64,000 nt of DNA, taken from NCBI GenBank assembly GCA_016584495.1, contig WAID01000006.1:1736001-1800000 (forward strand), in the 5' to 3' direction. Positions 47,735 to 59,848 of the stretch are shown here, one piece after another. Position numbers and translations under genes: made by a program. The notes under the pieces were generated by a model. The model saw nothing but the letters and a program-made list of their open reading frames with translations. It ran no database searches and was not told the origin of the DNA. This DNA is from Celoporthe dispersa (lineage: Eukaryota > Ascomycota > Sordariomycetes > Diaporthales > Cryphonectriaceae). Numbering within the stretch: the stretch's first letter is position 1; the number at the start of each line of letters is the position of its first letter.

Positions 47735-48455
47735 AAGCTCGGAGACTGAGGTCTCGACTAGGTGTTTGTTAGTTAGGTCGAGCCTGGCTGGTGTGAGGTG
47801 GGAGGAGCGATCTCAAGTTACCGGCAACGAATCAACATGGGAGAGAAAGAGAGAATAGAGAAAATCACTGGCGATGCCTTCCTTGTGTTAATTGCATCGA
47901 ATTAGCAATATGTGCATTGAGGAAACTGAGTATATGGTGTGGCTATAGAACGTCATTCTTTTTTCTCTCTCATATCACTATGTGGTAATTCTCCATGGTG
48001 GAAAAGAGTACTTTCCAAATGCTGACTATACTGTATACACACGTACAAGAACTCATCTTGACAGGACTGGCGCAGAAAGGGAATGTGACCTTGCTCGCAT
48101 AAGAGCAAGACAATACACACACATGAACGGAACATCAGGAACGTTATTAGTCGCACCCTTCTTGGATACAGAGCAATCACAAACGCACAATGTGTATGGT
48201 TGTAGTGTTCCATTTCATTTCGCCATGCCGAAGAAGAAGAAAAAAGATATCAATCGATCCATCATAATGTCTCACTCAAACAAGAAATGGGGTATGTAGA
48301 AGTAAGGAAAAACCCATCGCCGCCAGCGCACGAGACGAGAAGGAATACCTTCCTTTTTCCCGTCTTCCACAGGGCATCCAGCCGTAGGAAAGTGCGGAAG
48401 AGAACAGAAACTGCAAATAGCAAGAGAACATAAATCTGGAGGGACATATAACCCT
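47735..48455. other. Convergent intergenic region, no gene
   Basis: Probable 3'UTRs of sly1 and the chitin synthase gene, AT-richer than the coding parts. Nothing else is seen. Confidence 0.5.
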
Positions 48456-51400
48456 TCATACACCCCTGAACATCCTCACCACCAAGAACCACATCGCGCC
48501 CAAGAACTTGAACCCAGACAGCGCAGCGACCGAGTACAGCACGACCGCCATGTATATCGTCGTACGTGTGGTCTCGGACTCATCGGTATCGGAATTTGTC
48601 GTCGTGCCGATCTTCTCCAGGCCAGCGGCAGACAAAACGACGGCAATAAGTGCAAAATTCGTAATCATCCACATCAACACGACCACGGTACGTACACCTC
48701 GGTAGTAGTCCTGCTGCTTCTCGTCCAGCTGTGCGGGAGTGGGGGTGGAGACCTGCTTCACAGGCTTCCGGCTGAACACTTGCACCTCGCGGTCGTATTG
48801 GGCGTTCAGGTCGCCCTCGTCGGGCAGGTCCGTCTTACCCTGACCATCTTTGGTGGAGATGGAGGGGAGCTTGTCGGGCTTGTCGTCTCCCTTGGTACCC
48901 CACGAGACATCATGTGTGTTGCAGAAGGCGTAGACGTTGAGGACGTTGGTGAACGTAGGCGTCAGCATCATGTACTGTATCAGCGAGGTGAACATGTGCC
49001 AAGGGTCGAACATCAGAAGGGATGCGATCAGCCAGATGCCGTAAGTTGACATGACCGAGACGATCAAGGTGTAAAAGACCTCGTTCTTGAAGAGCTGGCT
49101 GATGCTGAAGCTGTTTTCTTCCAGGTCGGTTTCGATGGCCTTGACTGAGATGAACACGGCCGCAAACATGAGGTAGCTACAAAGATCAAGGTTAGCGACA
49201 TCTTCGTGAACATGTAAGAGTGATGTTTGACTTGCATGAATATGATGGCCCAGAAGACCACCATTGCCATGTAGTATGGCCCGGAACCAGCAGGTCGGTT
49301 ACCCATGGAGAGGACGAAACAGGTCATGAGCGAGATTCCGTATAACCACTCGAAAACCACACCAAGAATAGTACCGACGGTGCCCAGCAGATCCGAATCT
49401 CCCAGACTTGATGTCAAGATCTTGAAGACCAGGAAGAAGTTGCCGATAGCAAACCAGGCGAAGATCATGTTGATGGTGTTGAACGTGAATTCGAGGAAGA
49501 AGGCCAGTTTTCGGAACAGAGAGTGGTCAGACCGGAAGAATTGGTAAAAGTGAGCGATGGCGTAGATGGCGGCGAAGAAGGAGCCGTTCAGCCACCGACG
49601 ACGCTGGAGAATAAGCTCGGTGATGGTATCAGGCACGTCGGTCTCGCCGTTGGCAGACTTGACGTACTGCAGCAGCCAGTGGCAGTTCCGCTTCGTGACG
49701 AGCTCGAAGCAGAGGATACGATCTTCGGCGAGGTACATGTTCGCGGTGAAGATTCCGGCACCCGCACCCTCAAGCTTCTCGCCAGCAAAGTACTTCTCCA
49801 GAGGGCCCTGGCCATTCTTGTCGTTCTGAAGAGCCACGTATCGATATGCCGAGAAAGCACCTGGCAGCACGGAGATGAAGCCGAAAGCAGACTCGAGCGG
49901 CTTGTCGAGGATGTTGCTCATCTTGTACTCAAAGTTCTGCGCCGCAACAAGAGGGTTGATGAGATTCTTGCCTCCAGTCCCCAACATGGCCTTGATCTCA
50001 CCACAGGCGCCGGCGCACATGGGCTCGAGATCGAACGCCTTCCAGAGGTGGTAGATGGAGTTGCCACCGGGCTTTGTACCAGCATCGATCAGGACGCAGA
50101 TGTTGGGGTCCAGCACGCGTCCAAAGGCCGAGAAGAACCACCTGTGGGAGTTGATCTTCTTCTGGTTCTTCTCCTTGAGGCAGAACAGAAGCTGCACGGG
50201 CTGCTGCTTCGGTATCAGCTGGACAACGTCGTTCTTGATCTGCATGCCGACTTGCGAGGTGTACTCGTAGATATGGGCTGTCACGTCCTTGTGGTTGACC
50301 TGCTGCTTGGCAATACCCTCCTGGTACACACCCATACCAGCAAGCAGGGCACGCGTGCGGGGGTTGATCTTGGCACGACCGTCGCTGACGATGCACACCA
50401 CGATCTTCTTCCAGGCGTCCTTGCCCCAAGTCTTGCTCTCGTTGCGCTTGCACATGTATTCGACGTTCTTCAGGACACCAATCATAGTCCGAGCAAACAG
50501 GATCTCGTCCTCGTTATACATGGTGACGACGATGAAGAGCTCCGTGTGCCGAGGCTTGCTGAAGAGCTTCTGCCGCAGGGTGAAGTTCTCCTCGTAGAAG
50601 TAGTTAGGGTCGCATGTGGCAGCCGTGTAACGCATGTGTGTGAACTCGTCGCGTTCGCCATGGGGGACTTGGCTCAGCAGCCTCGGTGGCACGGGGCAGT
50701 CGAGAACCAGATTGCCCTTGTACAGGAGAACCTCCTTCACTGTCTTCCAGCGCTTGAGGCCTCCTCCTGCCGCCTGTTGTTGCTGTTCCTGCTGCTGCTG
50801 CTGCTGTGCCATTGGGTCCTGGTACTGCGAGCTCATGTCGGAGTGCTGGTGGTCCAGCATAGGTCTTCTATCGTCGAAGTCTTGGCCTTGGCTGATAAGA
50901 TGAGGGTCATAAGGCTGATTGTAGTAGCCATCGTGGTGGGCTTCCGGGTTGACAGAGTAATCCTGGTAGGGCGCGTTCTGGTCGTAGTGGCTGCCCATGT
51001 TCTCGATAGAGTGCTGTTCCGATGTCAACAAGATTGCGCTGGGCTCACAACGCGCTCCTCTGGGCTGTACTCACGGCTTGGTGCATCTCTATAGAGTCGG
51101 CGGGAGTGTACCTGCCATCATGGCCCATTGGCATGTCGGAATGTTGGTATGGGTTGTCGTCGAGCTGGTAGCCATACTGGAGAGGGTGGCCCGGCGAGGG
51201 CGTACGATGGGCATTGGGATTCATGCTGGCGCCGAAATTGTCCTGATGGTAGGCGCCCTCGTCTATATCGTTGTCGTGTTAGCTCCCCGGCCCTGCGAGA
51301 GACGGTTCCAGACTCGGTCTGGATTGTGAGACAGTCTTGAGTATTCGTGAGGATGCGCCGCACCCCGTGCTTTGATCTGGGGACAAGGGACAAGCTTCCT

Positions 51401-51620
51401 CCTTTGCTATATGCAGATAGTGGAGGAGGGGAAGGAGGAAGAGGGAAGTCTGCGATGCGTAGATGGAGGCCTGAAGGAAGAAGTGGGTATGGGAGTTGGG
51501 ATCGAGGTGGAGGGTCCCTAGATCAAGGGAATCTCCGACTCGGCAGAGGTGCGGGAAGAAAATGCAGTCATTGGGGGAGGGGACATTTGAGGACGTACCT
51601 AATCGATCGTACCTCGACAT
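48456..51620 (-). CDS. Chitin synthase, class III type
   Basis: Processive family 2 glycosyltransferase of the plasma membrane that makes cell-wall chitin from UDP-GlcNAc. Exons on the minus strand are 51620-51599 (22 nt), 51262-51075, 51013-49236 and 49176-48456, giving 902 aa. Introns are 336, 61 and 59 nt. The last uses a GC donor (GCAAGT...TTGTAG) and joins 'VFWAIIFIYLMFAAVFISVK'. The N-terminal ~130 residues are Gln/His/Tyr-rich and disordered. Catalytic signatures are 'VTMYNEDE', 'SDGRAKINP', 'LIDAGTKPG', the EDR motif in 'LAEDRILCFEL', and 'LQRRRWLNGSF'. These are followed by ~7 membrane segments. The start 'MSRYDRLDEGAY' is typical of the Neurospora chs-1/Aspergillus chsB class, which matters for hyphal tip growth. 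Class assignment rests on N-terminus and length. Confidence 0.94.
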
Positions 51621-54600
51621 GGTTGTTGCCGTGGTTCCTTCTTCCTAGGCAAGGGAGGGAGGGAGAGGTTTGGATTGCGCGGTGCGGAGCGGCAGGGGGA
51701 CGAAACCTGAACGTAATTGAACCAATTCGCAGGACGCCGGGCTGTGGTTGGCTGCGTCAGAGGTGGTAGTGAACCCAGGCTGGCCCCTTTATGGAATGCA
51801 AACAGAGCTCAAGATTTAGACGACTGTGTGCCCCAAGGTATGGATGCCAAGGTGACAATCGGGTGGAGGATAGAGAGGGAGGGTGGAGTGGGAAGGGTCT
51901 CAAAAAGGTTCCCGAGGACTAAAGGCTGAGAGGTGCTCCCCACGGCGCGCCGGCCTGTTTCGAAAAGAGGATGCTGCGGGCAGGCTTGACGGGTCTGAGC
52001 CCCTTTCGTGTGTGTGCTTCTCTGATCTCCGGATAACACCGCCCAGGCAGCTATGCGCGCGTTGCTGAGCAGCTGTGGCCGACACGACGGACCACGTTGG
52101 ACAGCTATGCGAGGTGGGATCGTGGTGGTGGTGTGGGCGGGTGAGGTTCACAGCTTGATCGGTGCTTGACTGGCCGTGACTTGACCAGAAGCAATGTATC
52201 CGCGCCTGAAGCTGACAATTTCTGGCCCAGGAAAGGTGGGAGGGCGATCCAGGAGGACCAAGAGGTTTCAGTCAAATGACTTGACGACAAGGACTGGTTA
52301 GGCCTCGGGCGGAAATGGCCAGGATACCGCGGGATGAAGGGGCTAAAAAAAATATGTGCCGGGGTGAAGGATTGCCGTTTCAGATGCTCAGGGGGGGCGC
52401 AGCTGCTGCCACATCCATAGGGAGCCACCTGCCCCAGTGACGTCGTCCCCGGTCGCCCGCCCGCGCCCCCCCCCCCAAAAAAGAGCGCCTGTGCCTGGTG
52501 TTCTGCTGGCGCCCTTGCAACCCTCGGTGCAGGTCAACCGGGGGTCGCTTTCAAGGCCTTCCTCCCTCGATTCCCACATGCATTTCTCGATTGACGACAT
52601 CGACAACTCTATCTTCTTGCCCTCACACCCACCATATGTATTACAACGCTTAGCACTTCTCCTATGGTCGACAGTCCCTGGTACACCCTATCACATCCCT
52701 GAATGAGCGCATCATGGGCTGTGTCTGGGCCATGCTTGTGCTTGCCATGTCCACCTGATCGAGGTTGCATCTGCAACACCAACACCAACTGTCATTGGTC
52801 TCTCGACCGCTCTCGTGCCCCGCAGGCAAGACACGTCCGTGGTGATGACAATCAAATCCTGCCGTCTATCTACACCGACCAACGGCCGTCAAGTGGGCCC
52901 CAGTACAACCTTGAAAACAGAAGAATGAATATCTGGGTCCTCTACGGAGAGGGAGGCAATCGAGGGAGGGGGCGGGTTGTGGCGCATGAAAGAGAGGGTC
53001 CACTTGTCAGTTCTACGTGGTACGCGGCGGCAGCACTGACTGTCCTTCTCGAGGTATGTAAGGCAGGGCTGCGCAGAAAAAGTTCGCCTCTCCCATTGAC
53101 CTGTTGATCGCTAACACAGCACGGCACATAGCAAGCTCGCTAGTGCCGTAACGGGTGTGGGAATGCAAGGTTGTCAGGTCCAAAATAGAAACACGTCTGC
53201 CAGTGTCAATGCAGTGGCGGCGGTGGTGTAGCCCGTGCAGCAGAACTAGAAACTGGACGACTACGTAGTACACGCAAGTCCTGCACAGCCTCAGCCAAGG
53301 CTGCCTCATGTGGCCGCCGCCTCTTTTCCTTTGGTTCATCGTCGTTGAGAATGCCGGACAAATTCCGACGAAAGATTGCCAATGCTTCCCGCCGGGTGGG
53401 TGCCTCATGACTGGCAGGACTGGGCTACCTCTCGGGAGTGGTCGAGGACGCTTTGTGGTTCGGCCATTCGCCAGTTTTCTTCCGCTCCCGACCATGTTAC
53501 TGAGGATCTACCCGTTCTGACCACACCGACGAGCCTTAGCCTCTGAGCCTCGCTACATAGTACTACACAGCCTCTGATGGCTCAGGATGACTGTTGTTAA
53601 TTCAGAACCCCGGGAGCATTGACAGCAACACTAACGAAACTCTGCAAGTCTTCTCATAATATCCCAACACTTCGGATTATTTTGCCCGAACAAGGCTCTG
53701 TCCAGCTTTCAGATGCTGACACCGCCCATGGTGTGTCCCTGGTTTCTTGATTTACTTTATGTAACGCATTATTGGCTTATACCAGAGTGTATGGCTCTCC
53801 CAACACTACAGACAGTATCCTGTTTCTGTCGTCAATTGGTTTCAGGTTACATGAAGGAGAACAGAAGCATGGCTCACTGCATATTGTTCTTGACTTCCGG
53901 CAGGAGAGTGCTGTAGTCTACCCTTGGTATCCTGATCATGAGACTGGGACGTCCCATCAGCTGTCCAGTCATTGCAGACATATCGACCTATTATACCAGC
54001 AATATACCTCTCATAGAGAAGTACCTCTCTATGCTCCTTCATATGATGTCTTCCTCATGTCACCTTACTCTCACAAATGCTCGGCAAAAGCTCTGTAATC
54101 CCTGTTTGTGCCTGCATTCATTTTGCTGTTTGTTCAGCAGAGTTGTTTGGCTCTTCATCCTATGATGACTAGCTCTAATCTCATTCACACATCTAGGGTA
54201 GGGGTCTTTTGGAAGGATTTTGTGTGCACCACATCTCTTTCAAGTACCATCTTTCCCCCCTCTCAGCACACCCTCCAATAAAGCAGTCCAAGTCCCCAAG
54301 ATGTCTGCCCAGCCTGCCTAGAGCAGATCACCTCTGCATACCACCTCACCTTACGTGGCTCTACCACCTAGAACGCAGCCATGGTAGAGAGGAGCAGCTC
54401 TGGAAGGATGTCAATGCTGTTACCCAAGGACGAGCCCCTCCAGGCCTGTCTGCGCTCTGCTTGTTCAATCAGGCGAGGTATGGTGGCAATTCTCAACATG
54501 TCGACAGAAGCTGGCAAGGATACATAGCACCACCAACTTCATTTACACGCAGGAGTCTTCCGGCCTGGATAAGGACAGCACCCCTGCTGGCACTGCTAGA

Positions 54601-54848
54601 ACACAGGTCACTGACGCTGAACAGACTTCTGCCCAGGGAAAGGCCAAGAAAAAGAGGAAAGACAAAGAGGTCGGCCAAGAGAAGCAAATCCCCTGTTATT
54701 AAACCTTAGTATACTGCTACAGGGTCTCCCCTCGATGTTGTAGTGACCCAGCCTCCAAGCTACAGACAGACATTGGTGCTGAGGTAGGTATCAAGCGTCA
54801 TGACATTGCCGACTTTGGTGTGTTTTTCTGTGCCTTCTTTACTACTGG
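51621..54848. other. Long region upstream of the chitin synthase gene, no supportable gene
   Basis: No intact gene. C run at 52468-52478. From ~53520 to ~54250 the sequence is noticeably AT-richer with many short frames broken by stops, such as a Tyr/Ser-rich frame at 53772-54098. This looks like decayed sequence, possibly an old repeat copy, but I recognise no transposase or reverse transcriptase motif. Confidence 0.4.
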
Positions 54849-55195
54849 TTGGACAACTCTAGTGAAGATGCTGCTAACAACGCATCAGAGCACAACAGCA
54901 AAGAGAAGCCTCAGGCCAGAGATGTCGTCTCGATATGTCATCTAAAGACCAACCACCCATCTCAACAGCCCTCCCACGGAGTCCCCGTGCTGGCTCCTAT
55001 GACCACCAAGGCCTTTGTTCGTAACGTTAAGCCGCGACAAGGCCTTGATGCGGAGCTCCTCGGCCGTGCCATGGAGGTGTCTCCGAACGGTAGCCTCGAT
55101 CGAGGTGGGAAAGATGAAGGGTTCTGCATATGTCGGGTTCCGAAACCATGAGGTTCTCTGCAGGGCCATAGCGGCGTCACTCACTTGAGCTATAT
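54849..55195 (+). pseudogene. Possible relic of an RRM-containing protein gene
   Basis: One frame (to ~55085) reads 'TTKAFVRNVKPRQGLDAELL' and 'GRAMEV'. A second frame continues 'VASIEVGKMKGSAYVGF' and 'RNHEVLCRAIAAS' before a stop. Together they resemble an RRM: RNP2-like 'AFVRNV' and RNP1-like 'KGSAYVGF' at the right spacing. The frame change falls at GG 55089-55090. Upstream, a Lys/Glu-rich open segment ('AQGKAKKKRKDKEV') lies near 54650. NTF2/RRM (G3BP-like) proteins end with such an RRM, but I found no NTF2 domain. It may be a decayed gene, or a real gene with missed introns and one surplus base. Confidence 0.35.
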
Positions 55196-56781
55196 GCGCA
55201 GACCATCGCGAATATATTTCTGGGCTGAGGCAGTGTGACAGGTGCGGAAAGATGAGTCGCAGCCAGGCCGAGGGCAGGGGCTCTCGAGGTTAGATTAGAT
55301 GATTGATGGGAGGGTGACAACGAGAAGATGGGGTGTAACTGGGCGTGACCTTGGGTGGTGATCGGTTATGCATAGCCTCTACCATAGTACGGCTGTTAAG
55401 CATTTGACAAGGGACGGGTGCATCGTGGTTCATAAAGGGTAGTTAAAGGCGCTCACGCCCTTTGACGACATGGTACTCAAACGTTCGAGCCTTGGTAATC
55501 TGCGCTTGGCAAGTCTTCTGTGGGAGAGACGATGCTTGTTGGGAATTGATAATCATGTAATACTAAGGAGTCTATAGCGGCTGCACAGATGCACAAGACT
55601 GGCGTGAGAAGATGGCCATATTTGCGCCAATGATGATGGCTGACGAGACAAGTTGGTGATGGGAAAGGAAAAGAAAAAGAAAGAAAGAAAAAAAAAAAAG
55701 GGTCGTGGAGGGTGGGGATTACTAAGGAACCTAACTTCTCTACCGTGTTTTCCCCCTGCAAGCGCATAATGCGGCTACTATGTATGTATTCTGTCGTGGA
55801 GAAGAACTGGAAGGAGTAGACAAAGATACTAAAGGGAAGAGAGAGAAGAGAAGAGAGAAAAAGGCCCACGAGTCTATATCAACACCTGACCTCCAAGAGG
55901 AGAGGCCGTCGTGCAGCCGGGGATTCCGGTAAAAGGACATCGATTTCTAAGCAGAAGCCGTGAGAACAGTCTTTGCTGACCAGGGGTGGTTCGCTGTCGC
56001 ATCTTCACGGGTCCCACTAATCCAGCGAGCGCCTTTTTTTTTTCCCCTTCCCTTTTTAAAGGCCTCGTCGTGCCCGGCCTGCGGAAGCCCTTTTTCATAG
56101 TAATTAGTACTAAAAACTTAAGTACCTTAGTAGTACCGCCCATTATCTTTTTTAGCTCCCGGCAAGACGGAGATCAAAACATTTTCTCATGATCAAGAAA
56201 CCCAAAAACCTTAGGTATGTCACACACCTTGTCCGCTTGAACACCCACCTTCGCCTGCGCCAGATCCGTCCAGTCGCCGTCGAGAGATATTGCGCGATCA
56301 CCTGTCATCCTTCTGACCCTGGCATGCCTGGCTAGGGCGTCCTTCTTGATTCGACGAGCCTGATACCAACCGTGGGGGAGCGTGCCGAGCCGGCATCTGG
56401 TGTTCCCAAAAGCGCCGTCACTGATCTCGAGGTACAATCCTTTGGTGCAATCTCGTGGATAGAGATATATATACATTTATATATATATATACTAGGTCTG
56501 CCTCCTTCCTCCCCGCCCCCGTGAGGACCTACGTCGACGACACCAGCATTTCCTAATCGTGAAATATCAGACTCTGGCCATCTCCGCTGTCGGCAGCCCA
56601 GGTTCTCTCATCCAGGTCCAGCGATGATGCTGTGAGATCACTATTCATTTTTTTTTGGAGGCTCGGTTCAATCTCGGATATCATCGGTATCCAGGACTCT
56701 AGGTTCAAGACGCCGAGGAAGGAGACGCCGTCAACGATAATCCATTGGCTCTCTCTCTCTCTCTTTCACTCGCTCTTCACG
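55196..56781. promoter_or_regulatory. Upstream region of the glutamate-cysteine ligase gene
   Basis: No gene supported. A/G-rich block at 55664-55702, T/C block at 56035-56058, AT microsatellite at ~56464-56491, and a TC run at 56751-56764 just before the start codon. Confidence 0.45.
56464..56491. repeat. AT-rich microsatellite
   Basis: Imperfect (at)n with two interruptions, about 290 bases upstream of the glutamate-cysteine ligase start. Confidence 0.75.
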
Positions 56782-59232
56782 ATGGGTCTCTTGTATGTTC
56801 TCTGTGCCGGGCTCTGTCTTTTTTGAGAGAGTTCAACTACTCACGTTCATATGTGCTGAAGGGCTCTTGGGACGGCTCTGGACTGGCCGGACGCCAAGAA
56901 AAATGCCGACCAAGTCCGCGAGTGGGGCATCAAGGTAGGCAGGGTCACACACACACACACACACTCACTCACTCACACACAGTGAGCATGTTGTGGGACG
57001 TCAGATTCACTGACAGGATCTCACTAGCAACTTCTGGAGATATGGAACAAGGCCAAGGGCAAGGAGGCAGATGCCATGCTCTGGGGCGACGAGGTCTGGG
57101 CCCTCCAGCCTTCCCATCCCCTAAGACGGTCCGCCCGTTGCTGATCCTGGTGGTGCGCAGGTCGAGTATCTGGTCGTGGTGCACTCAAAGGATAGAGACG
57201 AAGTCCTGCTGTCCCTGAGACAGGCAGATATCCTCGAGGCCCTGGCCACCGACAAGAACCTGACCGCTCAGGGCGGCTGTGTCCCTGCCCTGCAAGATGT
57301 CCCTGGGATGAGGTGAGAAAAAGACCTGAACAGAGTCGTCATCCCATGTTGGTCTAGCTGACGGCGCGTCTAGTTCGAATGAGCCGCTCCCGGTGTTCCA
57401 TCCCGAGTTTGGCAGGTTCATGCTGGAGGCGACACCAGGCAAGCCTTGGGGTATTGAGTTTAGGGAGCTCCTCAACGTGGAGCCCAACATGATCTTGAGG
57501 CGGGTCATCGCGAAAGACCACATGCGCTCGGACGAGTATCCCATCACCCTGACGACGTTTCCCATGATCGGCCGCCCTGGGGTTTTCACCGACCCGTACT
57601 ACCCAGTGTCGGGCTCTAAGCTGCGCTCGCAGTTTGTGCCTGATGAGATCGCGAACCCCCACATCCGGTTTCCCACCCTGGCTGCCAACATCCGGTGGCG
57701 GAGGGGCAGGAAGGTCCAGGTGAACGTGCCCGTCTTCAAGGACAAGAATACGCCGTGGCCGTGGAAGGACCCGACTGTCAACTATGATCTGCACAACTGG
57801 CCCGAGGACGACGACGTGAGGAACGGTGCCGCGCCGGACAACTTCATTCACATGGACGCGATGGCCTTCGGCATGGGAAGCTGCTGTCTGCAGATCACAT
57901 TCCAGGCCAAGAACATCACAGAGGGCAGGAAGATGTACGACCAGCTGAGCCCCCTCGGGCCGATCCTCCTGGCATTGACGGCGGCGACACCTATATACAA
58001 GGGTTTCTTGGCGGACACAGATGTGCGGTGGAACCAGATCAGCCGCGCCGTGGATGACCGCACCCTGGAGGAGATGGGAGAGAAGGTGAGAAGACATCCC
58101 CAGCATCCTGACCCCTCCGTGGTCTCCAGCGACGAGCTGACCCCAAAGAAGCCGCTTCGGAATGACCGCTGGCGCATCCCCAAGTCCCGCTATGCCTCGA
58201 ACTCGACGTACATCTCCACCGACTATCGCCTCCGGCCTGAATATCTGGACCCCGACCTGGTGATTGATGAGTCGATCAAGGCGAAGCTGATGGAGGGAGG
58301 GATGGACGACCGGCTCGCCACGCATTTTGCACACCTGTTCATCCGCGACCCCATCGTCATCTTCAAGGAAGACCTCGAGCACCTGGACATGACCAAGACG
58401 GACCACTTCGAGAACATCCAGTCGACCAACTGGCAGCACATGCGCTTCAAGCCCCCACCTGCTGGCAGTGACATCGGGTGGCGGGTGGAGTTCCGGCCTA
58501 TGGAGATCCAGGTCACAGACTTCGAGAACGCCGCGTTCGCGGTCTTTATTGTCCTCATCACACGAGCCATCCTGTCGTTCGACCTGAACTTCTACATCCC
58601 TATCGCCAAGGTGGATGAGAACATGGAGACGGCGCACCGCAAGGACGCTGTTCTGAACGAGAGGTTCTACTTCCGAAAGACGCCCTTCACAGCCCGGACC
58701 CCACGCGCCAGCGGGGACATCGACGCCGAACCACCTCAGCGCTGCTGGCGGGATGAGCAGACCGCCCACGCCCCTGGGTCCGGTCGAGGACGAGTACCGG
58801 CTGATGACCGTCGACGAGATCATCAACGGGACAGCAGCAGCCAATGGTGCCGACGATGTCGACGACGAGGGCTTCCCGGGCCTCATACCGCTCGTCGAGA
58901 GCTACATGGACAGCGTCAACATGGACGTCATGACCCGGTGCGAGCTGGCGACGTACCTCGACCTCATCCGGAAGCGCGCGAGCGGCGAGCTCTGGACCGC
59001 GGCCAGGTGGATCCGGGAGTATGTGGCCGGCCACCCCAGCTACAAGTCCGACAGCGTCGTGCCGGAAGAGATCAACAAGGATCTCATCGGCGCCGTGATC
59101 GAGGTCGGGGAGAGGGAGTGCGGCGGGAAGGGCTTCGAGGGGCTGGACCACATCCCTGGTTTCGAGAACCTCCTGGGCAAGTTTCGCCGCGGCGGGTGTC
59201 GCGAGAGCGGCAGGAATGGCCCTGCTGCCTGA
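56782..59232 (+). CDS. Glutamate-cysteine ligase, one apparent single-base insertion
   Basis: First and rate-limiting enzyme of glutathione synthesis, eukaryotic (GCS2/heavy-chain) type. Exons are 56782-56792 (11 nt), 56862-56934, 57028-57093, 57161-57312 and 57374-59232. Spliced starts read 'MGLLALGTALDWPDAKKNAD', then 'QVREWGIK', 'QLLEIWNKAKGKEADAMLWG' and 'LPVFHPEFGRFMLEATPGKP', all family sequence. Further marks are 'HMDAMAFGMGSCCLQITFQA' and 'NWQHMRFKPPPAGSDIGWRV'. The donor of intron 3 (GTCTGG) is weak. The literal frame breaks at GGGG 58713-58716. With three Gs it runs through 'GTSTPNHLSAAGG' to 'GPVEDEYRLMTVDEIING', giving 719 aa, a normal length. The C-terminal ~15 residues are less conserved, so a further disruption there cannot be ruled out. 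Confidence 0.94.
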
Positions 59233-59848
59233 TGAGAGAGGTCCTCCGACGGCGTGAGCTTCCTTGGCCCCCGAAAGACCTGGGACAGGTTGTACGTCCC
59301 TCGCACCGTTGGACCATATATCATAGCCACGGGGCGAGGCGGTAGGACTGGCGCGCACATTGGCTATTTCGCCTGCCCTGGGTGGTCGGCTGCAGTGATT
59401 TAGACACGATAGACTTCCTTACGCAACCAACAGAAGATGATTTCCCAGTACATATCATGACGGGTCCTCGAAGTCGCCTTGACTGCGACTAGCAAAATAC
59501 TTGTTCCCCTGGCGGGCAAGCACCTCACAGGCACATTCTCCTACAACCTGCATGGGTGCGTCGTGCTTGCCCGGTTTGGTGCCTATCGACATCCTCGACT
59601 CGTTCCTGCCGAGAATGGAGTTCTGGGCTCGTCCTTTTTTTTTTACAGCCTGGGGGTCCGCACTTCATCCCGCATCGTGAGGTGCCTCGACCGACACAGG
59701 GCCTTCACAACGGACATGTCAGCAGTCCAAATCATCTAGATTCCTCCATCATCCGAGCACAACGTTGAGTCCTACTCGAATTGGCTTTTTTTTTTCTTTT
59801 TTTCTTCAGCCTTCCACGGTCCATGCCGAATACTCTGCGGTCCCCCCT
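59233..59848. promoter_or_regulatory. Spacer between the ligase gene and the secreted-protein gene
   Basis: About 600 nt. T runs at 59635-59644 and 59786-59805 precede the next start. No gene is seen. Confidence 0.45.

Noticed and set aside
49523..51094. 523-codon plus-strand frame
   Set aside because: Antisense shadow of the chitin synthase; Leu/Val-rich, no motif.
53772..54098. 108-codon frame in the AT-richer region
   Set aside because: No domain, no splice partners, and flanking frames are equally open; treated as decayed sequence.
57354..58886. 510-codon minus-strand frame
   Set aside because: Antisense shadow of glutamate-cysteine ligase.
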